From positions 1 to 64,000 of the forward strand of contig JARKPO010000007.1 of assembly GCA_029975215.1 (NCBI GenBank): 64,000 bases of DNA. Reading direction: 5' to 3'. The notes beneath the pieces were generated by a model. It was not told the DNA's origin, did not search any database, and saw nothing but the letters and a program-made list of their open reading frames with translations. The position numbers were made by a program, and so were the translations under genes. Source of the stretch: Levilinea sp. (GTDB lineage: Bacteria; Chloroflexota; Anaerolineae; Anaerolineales; Anaerolineaceae). Below are positions 1-6,557 of the stretch, one piece after another (the first letter of the stretch is position 1; each line of letters opens with the position of its first letter).

Positions 1-41
1 GCCTGGCAAAAATCATCGACATCGCAGAACAACTCGAGTAA
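1..41 (+). CDS. C-terminal end of an unidentified gene cut by the window edge
   Basis: The reading frame starting at base 3 is open from the edge and reads LAKIIDIAEQLE before a TAA at 39-41. The composition is helix-like and would suit the last helix of a larger protein. The family cannot be told from 12 residues. Because the neighbouring antitoxin gene is truncated between here and base 133, a transposase or other mobile gene is possible, but that is inference. Bases 42-132 hold no gene that I can see. Confidence 0.3.
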   Translation, partial: LAKIIDIAEQLE

Positions 42-132
42 ACTGTCCATCGAGGGCCTCTCTTCGGGATTGGACTACTGTTGTGGTGACAAAAGTTTAC
101 TCCCGTTTTGAGACCCTCTTCTTATCCCGAAC

Positions 133-594
133 TCACGTTAAATAGATGAATTCAAATTCCAGGTCAAAGGCTCTCCATGTGGCTCGTCCTCGGGGGCGGT
201 AGGCCTGACCCTGGCGCATTTCGGGGGTGACGACTTTGATGGGTGTTGAAGCCTGGACCATGGTTGGATTTTGGGTGGAGAAACCGTGATAAGCCAGCGC
301 AGACCAATGACTGATCGCCGCGGGGTTCACCAACGCCTGGGCGATAGCGAAAGGGGGAATGTCGCCCGAATATAGAGGGCTTTTCACCGCATAAGTTCCG
401 CGCTTGAGAATTTCAATCCACCCTGAGCGAGCCAGTTTGCTGATCCGTTTTCGAATCTGCTGGGAGGTCAGCGGTTGGTGCTCCGGCAGCGTCGAAATCT
501 GCTCCAGCGTGAAGATCGGGCCAAACACAGCCACAGCCCTTTCAAGAAGCTGGATTCCCTGAGAATTGGAATAAGAAGTCTTTGCCTCCGGCAT
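133..594 (-). pseudogene. Truncated AbiEi-type (type IV toxin-antitoxin) antitoxin / transcriptional regulator
   Basis: The 153-residue product starts with a winged-helix region (roughly residues 15-70: a helix pair, then SGWIEILKRGTYAV, the usual wing of AbiEi-like regulators). The characteristic segment about SHWSALAYHGF follows, then the beginning of the C-terminal domain. The frame stops just after EFEFIYLT, where family members normally continue for about 80-120 residues, so the C-terminal domain appears lost. No AbiEii nucleotidyltransferase toxin is visible in the window. AbiEi proteins repress their own operon through inverted repeats, and a strong one lies directly upstream (606-640). 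The start at 594 sits 6 nt after a TATAGT -10 box. Family assignment is from motif recall and is fairly but not fully certain; a naturally short regulator is the alternative. Confidence 0.6.
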
Positions 595-600
595 GAAAAT

Positions 601-640
601 ACTATACTTCGATAATACCTTTATTGGGTATTATCAAAGT
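601..640 (-). promoter_or_regulatory. Promoter -10 and inverted-repeat operator of the AbiEi-like gene
   Basis: A 14-bp inverted repeat with one mismatch (ACTTCGATAATACC at 606-619 against the complement of 627-640) has a 7-nt spacer. On the minus strand a TATAGT box (601-606) lies 6 nt from the ATG of the AbiEi-like gene. The transcript would start at or next to the start codon, and the repeat would cover the promoter spacer. This fits negative autoregulation, as known for AbiEi; binding here is inferred. Confidence 0.6.
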
Positions 641-732
641 AATCAATTTAATGGAAGTTTTCTTGATCTACAGCTAAATTCGTTTGGCACACACAACCCA
701 GGTCTTAACTTTCTTTGGAGAAAAAACAAGCC

Positions 733-1158
733 CTACTCCTCCCAATCCTCCCAATCGCCGGGGTCCAGCTGACGCCAGCGCTTGGCCTCGGAGCGGTGAG
801 CCTTATCCTTCAGCCGGCTGCCGCCGGAGGGGCGCGTGGCCTTGCGCACCTTGGGCACCACACTGGCCTGGCGGATCAGCTCCACCAGGCGCTCCACGGC
901 GTCCTGGCGGTTTTGCTCCTGGGTGCGGAATCGGCGCGCTTCGATGATCAGCACACCGTCTTCGGTCAGCCGGTTGCGCGCCAGTTTGGACAGGCGGTCT
1001 TTAATGTCTTCCGGCAGGCTGGCGGCGGTGATGTCGTAATACAGCTGCACCGCCGTGGCGACCTTGTTCACATTTTGGCCGCCTGGCCCGGAGGAACGAA
1101 TGAACTCAAATTGGATGTCACTTTCAGGGATAGAAAGGGTAGGGGTAATTTCGATCAT
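733..1158 (-). CDS. arfB: Peptidyl-tRNA hydrolase ArfB (stalled-ribosome rescue)
   Basis: The 141-residue protein carries the class I release-factor GGQ motif at residues 26-28 inside SSGPGGQNVNKVATAV. Its C-terminal tail is rich in Arg, Lys and Ser (VRKATRPSGGSRLKDKAHRS), the positively charged tail that ArfB/YaeJ threads into the empty mRNA channel. It hydrolyses peptidyl-tRNA on ribosomes stalled without a stop codon. The stop-codon recognition domain of true release factors is absent, and the length matches the ArfB family. It is transcribed alone, divergent from the sulfur operon. A mitochondrial-ICT1-like annotation would mean the same function. Confidence 0.93.
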   Translation of the reverse strand: MIEITPTLSIPESDIQFEFIRSSGPGGQNVNKVATAVQLYYDITAASLPEDIKDRLSKLARNRLTEDGVLIIEARRFRTQEQNRQDAVERLVELIRQASVVPKVRKATRPSGGSRLKDKAHRSEAKRWRQLDPGDWEDWEE

Positions 1159-1270
1159 GAGGATAAGGTGGGAGGAAGGTGGGCAGTGTACGGGTTAATC
1201 ATACCATTTTTTCTGCATCCTTTGACCGGGAGATGGCGTCATTTCATTCTCGATGACAGGCAGAGGGAAA

Positions 1271-1290
1271 TTTGTGAACATTTTCGCAAA
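1271..1290. promoter_or_regulatory. CRP/FNR-family-like binding site
   Basis: The sequence TTTGTGAA-N4-TTCGCAAA is a near-perfect 8+8 dyad. It contains TGTGA-N6-TCGCA, one base from the classic CRP consensus. It lies about 95 bp before the PocR-domain regulator and about 115 bp before arfB, so it could serve either. No CRP-family gene is in the window; the assignment rests only on consensus similarity. Confidence 0.4.
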
Positions 1291-1318
1291 TATGACATTC
1301 GTCCATGACATTTATCAC

Positions 1319-1372
1319 TGTTATAGTATGTTATAGGTTGCTATGATCTAATTGTTGCTAAATGTTATAACA
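1319..1372 (+). promoter_or_regulatory. Promoter region of the sulfur operon with three TGTTATA repeats
   Basis: TGTTATA occurs at 1319-1325, 1329-1335 and 1363-1369. The last copy forms the palindrome TGTTATAACA. The spacings of 10 and 34 bp are close to whole helical turns. An extended -10 element, TGCTATGAT, lies at 1339-1347, giving a leader of about 30 nt to the ATG at 1383. The repeats flank the likely core promoter and could be the operator of the HTH-PocR protein they precede; that is inference. Confidence 0.45.
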
Positions 1373-1382
1373 AAGAGATCAA

Positions 1383-2135
1383 ATGGACGACTTCCTCACC
1401 TCCCGCCAGGTTCAAAACATCCTCAAAGTGGACCGAATCACAGTCTACCGCATGCTGCAGGACGGCCGCTTGAAAGGCGTTAAGATCGGGCAGCAGTGGC
1501 GCTTTCAGCGCAGCGAGGTGGAACGCATGGTGGGGGGCAGCCCTCAGCCCGCCAGCCCTGCCCAAGACCCCGAAAGTCCCTTCCCCACCCACTGCGTGCA
1601 GACCATCCAAGACCTGTTCTCCGATGTGGGGCAAATCGGCGCGGTGGTGGTGAATTCCTCCGGCGCAGCCGTCACCGAAGTCAGCCGCCCGTGCACTTTC
1701 TGTCAGCTGATCCTGGCTTCCCCCTCGGGGCGGCGCGCCTGCGAAGCCTCCTGGGAAAACGTGGCTCAAAACTGCGCGGCGGGCAGCAAATATTTCACCT
1801 GTCACGCCGGCCTGCAGTACGTGGCCGCCCCCATCCAAGACCGCGGCCAGCAGGTGGGCGCGTTTCTGGCGGGGCAGTTCTACTGGCAGCCCGCCGACCC
1901 CCGCGAGCAGGCCGAGCGCATCCGCCGCCTGGCTGAGGCACACAGCATCCCTCAGACGGATTTGGCTGTGGCCGCCGATGAAATCACCGTTATCCCGCCG
2001 GAGCAACACGTCCGCACCGAAGCCTGGCCCTTCACGGCCGCCCGGGCTGTGGAAAGCATCCTGTGCGAACGCACCGGCTTTATGGAACGATTAAAGCAAA
2101 TTGCGAACCTCACGCAGTTATCACAAGGAGCATAA
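1383..2135 (+). CDS. Transcriptional regulator: excisionase-type HTH fused to a PocR sensory domain
   Basis: Residues 1-52 are a MerR/excisionase-type helix-turn-helix (LTSRQVQNILKVDRITVYRM, then GRLKGVKIGQQWRF). Residues about 75-200 are a PocR-type ligand-binding domain, recognised by its spaced cysteines (CTFCQLI, RRACEAS, NCAAG, FTCHAGL) followed by AAPIQDRGQQVGAFLAGQFY. PocR domains bind small molecules and control pathway genes in several phyla. The stop is only 3 nt before the sulfide:quinone oxidoreductase gene, so the regulator is the first gene of the operon it probably controls. The cysteine cluster could sense redox state or reactive sulfur, but no ligand can be read from the sequence. 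Confidence 0.85.
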   Translation: MDDFLTSRQVQNILKVDRITVYRMLQDGRLKGVKIGQQWRFQRSEVERMVGGSPQPASPAQDPESPFPTHCVQTIQDLFSDVGQIGAVVVNSSGAAVTEVSRPCTFCQLILASPSGRRACEASWENVAQNCAAGSKYFTCHAGLQYVAAPIQDRGQQVGAFLAGQFYWQPADPREQAERIRRLAEAHSIPQTDLAVAADEITVIPPEQHVRTEAWPFTAARAVESILCERTGFMERLKQIANLTQLSQGA

Positions 2136-2138
2136 CCT

Positions 2139-3371
2139 ATGAAAAAATTGCTGATCTTGGGCGCCGGCACGGCGGGAACGATGGTGGCCAACCGCTTGAA
2201 CCGCATGTTGGACATGGATGAATGGCAAATCACCCTGGTGGATCAAGACCCCGTGCATTATTACCAGCCGGGCTTTTTGTTCATCCCCTTTGGCGTGTAT
2301 TCCAAAAAAGATGTGATCAAGCCCAAGCGTAATTTCATCCCTCCGCAGATCAAGCTGATCCAATCCACCATTGAGATCATCGAGCCGGAGCACAACCGCG
2401 TGCGGCTGGCGGGCGGTCTGCTCCTGGACTACGACTATTTGATCATCGCCACCGGCGCGGATATTCACCCCGAAGAGACCCCCGGCCTGGCCGAACATGA
2501 ATGGAATCGGTCCATCTTCACCTTCTACTCGTTTGAAGGCTCGGTGGAACTGTGGAAGAAGCTGCAAACCTGGGAAGGTGGGCGCATGGTGGTAAACGTG
2601 GTGGAAAACCCCATCAAGTGTCCCGTGGCTCCGTTGGAATTTTTGATGCTGGCGGATTGGTTCTTCCATGAGCGCGGCATACGCGACCGCGTGGAACTGG
2701 TGTATGCCACCCCTCTGCCGGGCGCGTTCACCAAGCCGATGGCTTCTAAAATGCTGGGTGAGCTGCTGGTGCAGAAAGGCATTCATGTCGAGCCGGAGTT
2801 CAATATTGAACGCGCTGACCCAGACGAAAAGAAAATCGTGTCTTACGACGAGCGTGAAGTGCCCTACGATCTGCTGGTGAGCATCCCGCTCAACAAGGGC
2901 GCCGAGGTGGTGGGCAAATCTGGCCTGGGCGACGAGCTGAATTTTTCGCCGGTCAATAAATACACCTTCCTCTCGGACAAATTTGACAACATTTTTGTCC
3001 TGGGCGATGCTTCCAATGCGCCCGCTTCCAAGGCAGGTTCGGTGACCCACTACGCCATTGACCTGTTCGGCGAGAATTTCATCCGCTACACTTCGGGTCA
3101 AAAGCTGGTGGAAAATTTTGACGGGCACGCCAACTGCTTCCTGGAATCGGGCTTTGGCAAAGGTCTGCTGATTGACTTCAATTACACGCAAGAGCCGCTG
3201 CCGGGGCGGTACCCCCTGCCGGGGGTGGGGCCCTTCACCCTGCTGGAAGAATCCGAAGCCAACCATTGGGGCAAGCTGATGTTCCGCTGGATGTACTGGA
3301 ACATCCTCCTCAAGGGTCATGAACTGCCTTTCCCGCCCACCATGAGCATGGCGGGTAAATGGAAAGCCTAG
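2139..3371 (+). CDS. sqr: Sulfide:quinone oxidoreductase-type FAD flavoprotein
   Basis: The 410-residue protein opens with the FAD dinucleotide motif LLILGAGTAGTMVANRL and has a second nucleotide-contact region around LIIATGADIHPEETPG. Of the redox cysteines expected in sulfide:quinone oxidoreductases, Cys161 (PIKCPVAP) and Cys333 (ANCFLESGFGKG) are present at matching positions; a third N-terminal cysteine is not. The SQR reaction oxidises sulfide to sulfane sulfur or polysulfide and passes electrons to membrane quinone. The C-terminal amphipathic region (WGKLMFRWMYWNILLKG) suits monotopic membrane attachment. It lies directly after the PocR regulator and before DUF1641, DsrC-like and DsrE-like genes, which supports a role in sulfur metabolism. 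Confidence 0.88.
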   Translation: MKKLLILGAGTAGTMVANRLNRMLDMDEWQITLVDQDPVHYYQPGFLFIPFGVYSKKDVIKPKRNFIPPQIKLIQSTIEIIEPEHNRVRLAGGLLLDYDYLIIATGADIHPEETPGLAEHEWNRSIFTFYSFEGSVELWKKLQTWEGGRMVVNVVENPIKCPVAPLEFLMLADWFFHERGIRDRVELVYATPLPGAFTKPMASKMLGELLVQKGIHVEPEFNIERADPDEKKIVSYDEREVPYDLLVSIPLNKGAEVVGKSGLGDELNFSPVNKYTFLSDKFDNIFVLGDASNAPASKAGSVTHYAIDLFGENFIRYTSGQKLVENFDGHANCFLESGFGKGLLIDFNYTQEPLPGRYPLPGVGPFTLLEESEANHWGKLMFRWMYWNILLKGHELPFPPTMSMAGKWKA

Positions 3372-3379
3372 GAGGCACG

Positions 3380-3997
3380 ATGGATCCGCAGTGGACTGAA
3401 CTCAATCAAAAATTGGACGTGCTCACCGCGCAGGTGGCTTATTTAACTGAGCAGGCGCGTCTGAACGCGCTGGAGCGCGAATCGCGCGAGGAACTGTTGG
3501 AAACGGCCATGCCCGTGGCCAAAGACGTGATGCGCCTGGCTTCCGACGAGATGGAAGAAGTGCAGGAATACCTCAACCCCGAAGATCTGGTGCGCATCCT
3601 CAAGAAGATCATCCAGCACACCCCCCAGTTGGAAATGCTGCTGGATAACATTGACGCCGTCACCGACCTGCTGGACACGGTGGGGCCGGTGGTGCGCGAG
3701 GGTATGGATAAGGTCACAGAAGTGACCGGCGATTTGGAAGCCAAGGGCTATTTTGGCCTGGCGCGCGGCGGCGCACACCTGGCCGATCAGGTGGCCGGGG
3801 TGCTGACTGAAGACGACCTGAAACGCCTGGGCGGCACACTGGTTCCGGTGCTGCAGGCGGTGAAGGCGGCTCCCCCCGCGCAGCCGCCTTCCCTGCTGGG
3901 CCTGTTGGGGCAGATGAACGACCCGGCAGTGCGCAGCGGGCTGGCGTTGGCGCTGCGTGCGCTGAAGGCTTTAGGGGCATCCACACGCCCCGCTTAA
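3380..3997 (+). CDS. DUF1641 family protein
   Basis: The protein is 205 residues from the ATG at 3380, which follows the AGGAGG formed by the end of the SQR gene; the longer ORF-track start overlaps that gene. An N-terminal coiled-coil-like stretch is followed by repeated helices (NPEDLVRILKKIIQHTPQLE, then TDLLDTVGPVVREGMDKV) and a C-terminal PALRRGL-type segment (NDPAVRSGLALALRALKALG), which is the DUF1641 signature. The biochemical role is not established. DUF1641 genes are often seen beside SQR or formate-dehydrogenase-type oxidoreductases, so an accessory or assembly role for SQR is a reasonable inference. Confidence 0.8.
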   Translation: MDPQWTELNQKLDVLTAQVAYLTEQARLNALERESREELLETAMPVAKDVMRLASDEMEEVQEYLNPEDLVRILKKIIQHTPQLEMLLDNIDAVTDLLDTVGPVVREGMDKVTEVTGDLEAKGYFGLARGGAHLADQVAGVLTEDDLKRLGGTLVPVLQAVKAAPPAQPPSLLGLLGQMNDPAVRSGLALALRALKALGASTRPA

Positions 3998-4045
3998 TTC
4001 GTGAATTCATCAACGATTGAAAAGAAAAAAGATCTGGAGGATCAC

Positions 4046-4363
4046 ATGGCTACTCGTACAATTGCAGGCAAGACCGTCACGGTCAACGAAGAAGGCTTCA
4101 TGACCAACCCCGCGGAATGGACTCAGGAAATCGCGGTGGAGATCGCCAAAGAAGAGGGCATTGAGGAACTCACCGAAGCCCATTGGAAAGTGATCAACTT
4201 CTGCCGCGAGGTGGGTGCGGCTTCTGGCAAGGCCCCCACCCTGCGCACCATCACCAACGGTGCGGGCATCACCACCAAAGAGATGTTCACCCTCTTCCCC
4301 AAAGGCCCCGCCAAGAAAGTGGCCCACATCGCCGGTCTGGGCAAGCCCGAAGGCTGTGTCTAA
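4046..4363 (+). CDS. DsrC/TusE-like sulfur-carrier protein with a single C-terminal cysteine
   Basis: The start is the ATG at 4046, placed 7 nt after a GGAGG; the ORF-track start at 4001 has no such site. The 105-residue protein matches the DsrC/TusE fold pattern (VNEEGFMTNPAEWTQEIA, then FCREVG and PTLRTITNGAG) and ends in GKPEGCV with Cys104 as the penultimate residue. That is the persulfide-carrying CysA of DsrC. The second DsrC cysteine (CysB), about eleven residues earlier, is Ala here. The protein therefore resembles TusE or DsrC-like carriers that relay sulfane sulfur rather than DsrC partnered with sulfite reductase. Its substrate is probably sulfur released by the SQR upstream. Confidence 0.88.
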   Translation: MATRTIAGKTVTVNEEGFMTNPAEWTQEIAVEIAKEEGIEELTEAHWKVINFCREVGAASGKAPTLRTITNGAGITTKEMFTLFPKGPAKKVAHIAGLGKPEGCV

Positions 4364-4400
4364 ATCAACCGACTGTAATCGATCATAAGGAGAGTTAAGC

Positions 4401-4901
4401 ATGGCTGAAGACCGTAAAGTTGCATTTATTTGCTCGAAGGGCACCCTGGATATGGCCTACCCGGCGCTGGTGATGGGCTGGGCGGCGCTGGGCAACGGCA
4501 TTGATGTCACCATCTTCTTCACCTTCTGGGGCATGGACATCATCAACAAACATCGCGTGGACAAGCTGGAGATTGCGCCCGTGGCCAACACCAGCATGAA
4601 AATGAGCATGATGGGCGTAAACACCGGCAATCTAGGCATTCCCAACCTGATGGGCGTGCTGCCGGGCATGACAGCCTTTGCCACCAAGCTGATGAAAGAC
4701 AAAATGAAAGACCTGGAAGTCCCTCCGGTCAGCGAATATCTGCAAATGCTGGTGGATGCAGGCGCCAAGCTGTATGCCTGCAAAATGTCAGTGGATATGA
4801 TGGGCCTGAAGAAGGAAGATTTCGTGGACGGTGTGATTGACATCGTCACCGCCTCGGATTTCATGGACATGACCGACGGCGCACAGATCATCTTCATCTA
4901 A
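4401..4901 (+). CDS. DsrE-family (DsrE2-like) sulfur-transfer protein
   Basis: The 166-residue protein has the DsrE/F/H-like fold. It begins VAFICSKGTLDMAYPALVMG with Cys11 in the first loop and has a second cysteine, Cys127, in KLYACKMSVDMMG, the usual catalytic position of DsrE2-type proteins. A Met-rich central segment (TSMKMSMMGVNTGNLGIPN) is typical of the membrane-associated DsrE2 branch. It would exchange persulfide with the DsrC-like protein encoded 37 nt upstream. It is the last gene of the operon and is followed by a terminator hairpin. The fold is secure; the exact partner is inferred from position. Confidence 0.85.
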   Translation: MAEDRKVAFICSKGTLDMAYPALVMGWAALGNGIDVTIFFTFWGMDIINKHRVDKLEIAPVANTSMKMSMMGVNTGNLGIPNLMGVLPGMTAFATKLMKDKMKDLEVPPVSEYLQMLVDAGAKLYACKMSVDMMGLKKEDFVDGVIDIVTASDFMDMTDGAQIIFI

Positions 4902-4925
4902 TCCGGCGCAGTCAACGCAAATACA

Positions 4926-4953
4926 AAAGGCCTCCCTCACGGGGGGCCTTTTT
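4926..4953 (+). terminator. Rho-independent terminator of the sulfur operon
   Basis: AAAGGCCTCC, a 5-nt loop and GGGGGGCC pair as a stem and run into TTTTT. It lies 25 nt after the DsrE stop codon. Confidence 0.85.
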
Positions 4954-5059
4954 CTGTGCGCATGGGGTAGAATGACAGCGCAAGAATCCAATAGCGGCTG
5001 CCGCTGCAGTGCAGTATCATCCGAATCACGATTGGATGATCTGCCTGCTGGAAGGTGAA

Positions 5060-6142
5060 ATGATGAACGCGACCCCTGGAACCGAAACGCTGACGTTATC
5101 CCCCGAAGCCTGTTGGGAGGCTGTTCAAAACCGCGATGCCCGCCTGGACGGCCGTATTTTTTACGGTGTGACCACCACAGGCGTATACTGCCGCCCCTCC
5201 TGCCCTTCACGCCTGCCGCGCCGCGCCCATGTGCGCTTTTTTGGCAGCCCTCAGGCCGCCGAGCAGGCTGGTTTTCGCCCGTGTAAACGCTGCCTGCCGC
5301 AGTTGCCGCAGTCTAATTCACCTACCCTGGCGCTCATCCAGCGCGCCTGCCGCATGCTGGAAGAGGCCGAGCGTTCCCCCAACCTGACGCAACTGGCTGA
5401 GGCAGTGGGGATGAGCCCCTATCATTTCCAGCGTCTGTTCAAGAAACACGTGGGCATCTCCCCCAAGCAGTATTTTTTGCAGAAGCGCGGCGAGCGCCTG
5501 CGCGGGGCTTTGACCGCGGGGGCCACCGTTACCGAGGCCATTTATGCGGCGGGGTACGGCTCCAGCGCACCGCTTTACACCCAGGCGGCGGCGGAACTGG
5601 GCATGCGCCCGGCCCAATATCAGCACGGCGCACCTGGGCAGCAGATTCAGTACGCGGTGGCGGCTTCTTCCTTGGGCTGGGTGCTGGTGGCGCGCACGGC
5701 GGTGGGCATCTGCGCCATTGATTTTGGGGCCGACCCCGGCGCATTGGAAGCAGCTTTACGGACGCGTTTTCCACAGGCCGAGCAGGTGTCTGCGGATGCA
5801 GAATTTGAAGGCTGGGTGCGCCAGGTACTGAACTTTTTAGAAGAACCCGCCGGTGGGCTGCATTTGCCCCTGGATATCCGCGGCACAGCCTTTCAGCGGC
5901 GGGTGTGGGCCGCCTTGCAGGAAATCCCCGCCGGTCAGACGGCCACTTATGGACAGGTGGCGCAGCGGCTGGGCAGCCCCAAGGCGGTGCGGGCGGTGGC
6001 CCAGGCCTGCGGGGCCAACACCCTGGCGGTGGCCATTCCCTGCCACCGCGTAGTGGCAGCGGACGGACAGTTGGGCGGTTACCGTTGGGGCGTGGAGCGC
6101 AAACGCCAGCTGCTGGAACGCGAAGCCCGCCCCTCGGAATGA
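5060..6142 (+). CDS. ada: Bifunctional Ada-type methylated-DNA repair protein and transcriptional activator
   Basis: The start at 5060 (or the next codon, 5063) follows GGAAGG. Domains in order are: an Ada zinc-binding methylphosphotriester domain with Cys44, Cys48, Cys75 and Cys78 (VYCRPSCPSR and RPCKRCLP); an AraC-type helix-turn-helix at about 90-180 (MSPYHFQRLFKKHVGISPKQ); and a C-terminal O6-alkylguanine-DNA alkyltransferase with the suicide cysteine Cys328 in AIPCHRVV. The protein accepts methyl groups from DNA phosphotriesters and O6-methylguanine and is consumed in the process. Methylation of the N-terminal domain activates the adaptive response in the E. coli prototype. The gene is monocistronic. 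A second alkyltransferase (ogt) lies at 46.2 kb. Confidence 0.94.
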   Translation: MMNATPGTETLTLSPEACWEAVQNRDARLDGRIFYGVTTTGVYCRPSCPSRLPRRAHVRFFGSPQAAEQAGFRPCKRCLPQLPQSNSPTLALIQRACRMLEEAERSPNLTQLAEAVGMSPYHFQRLFKKHVGISPKQYFLQKRGERLRGALTAGATVTEAIYAAGYGSSAPLYTQAAAELGMRPAQYQHGAPGQQIQYAVAASSLGWVLVARTAVGICAIDFGADPGALEAALRTRFPQAEQVSADAEFEGWVRQVLNFLEEPAGGLHLPLDIRGTAFQRRVWAALQEIPAGQTATYGQVAQRLGSPKAVRAVAQACGANTLAVAIPCHRVVAADGQLGGYRWGVERKRQLLEREARPSE

Positions 6143-6183
6143 GGGCGCGGGCTGGATGGGCGTATCGGAAGGGAAGGGAAAGG

Positions 6184-6552
6184 CTAGGCCTGGGCCATGT
6201 CGCGGCTGGCCAAGATGTTCACGCCGGTTCCCAGGACATCTTCCACCACCACTGCACCCATACGGATGGGGGCCTGCACTTCCACCGTACGCAGCACCTC
6301 GCGCAGCTCGTGGATGCGTCCTTTGGGGAAGGGCGCCGAGGTGTACACCGGCAGCAGGGGATGCAGTCCGCCGCGAATGTTAACCGTGGTGGCCACCATG
6401 CGACGCGGGTCCACCAGCTCGTTGGCGGCGTAGGCATGCCCGCGCTTGCAGCCCGGCTTGACCTCTAAAATCGTCTGTCCTTCGTGGCTGACTTCCAGGG
6501 TGCAGCCTTTGGGGCAGGTGATGCACAGGATTTTGGTTTTTTCGCTCATCAT
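6184..6552 (-). CDS. DUF1667 protein, small cysteine-rich partner of the GlpA/GlpB-like oxidoreductases
   Basis: The 122-residue protein has four conserved-looking cysteines: Cys10, Cys13, Cys17 (LCITCPKGC) and Cys35 (KPGCKRGHAYA). That spacing is suitable for a metal or Fe-S site. The rest (VDPRRMVATTVNIRGG, then PVYTSAPFPKGRIHELRE) is the DUF1667 pattern. It is the last gene of a three-gene operon, 5 nt after the GlpB-like gene. The same trio occurs in many anaerobes, which suggests a complex in which this subunit carries or passes electrons. The function is unproven. Confidence 0.87.
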   Translation of the reverse strand: MMSEKTKILCITCPKGCTLEVSHEGQTILEVKPGCKRGHAYAANELVDPRRMVATTVNIRGGLHPLLPVYTSAPFPKGRIHELREVLRTVEVQAPIRMGAVVVEDVLGTGVNILASRDMAQA

Positions 6553-6557
6553 TTCAC

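Noticed and set aside
2121-3320. Long minus-strand ORF (399 codons) opposite the SQR gene
   Set aside because: It is the antisense shadow of a gene with clear motifs; the His/Gln-rich product is typical of antisense translation of GC-rich genes. Other large shadows (for example 9723-10883, 15039-16541, 20257-21789, 54802-56025, 62206-63636) were rejected for the same reason.
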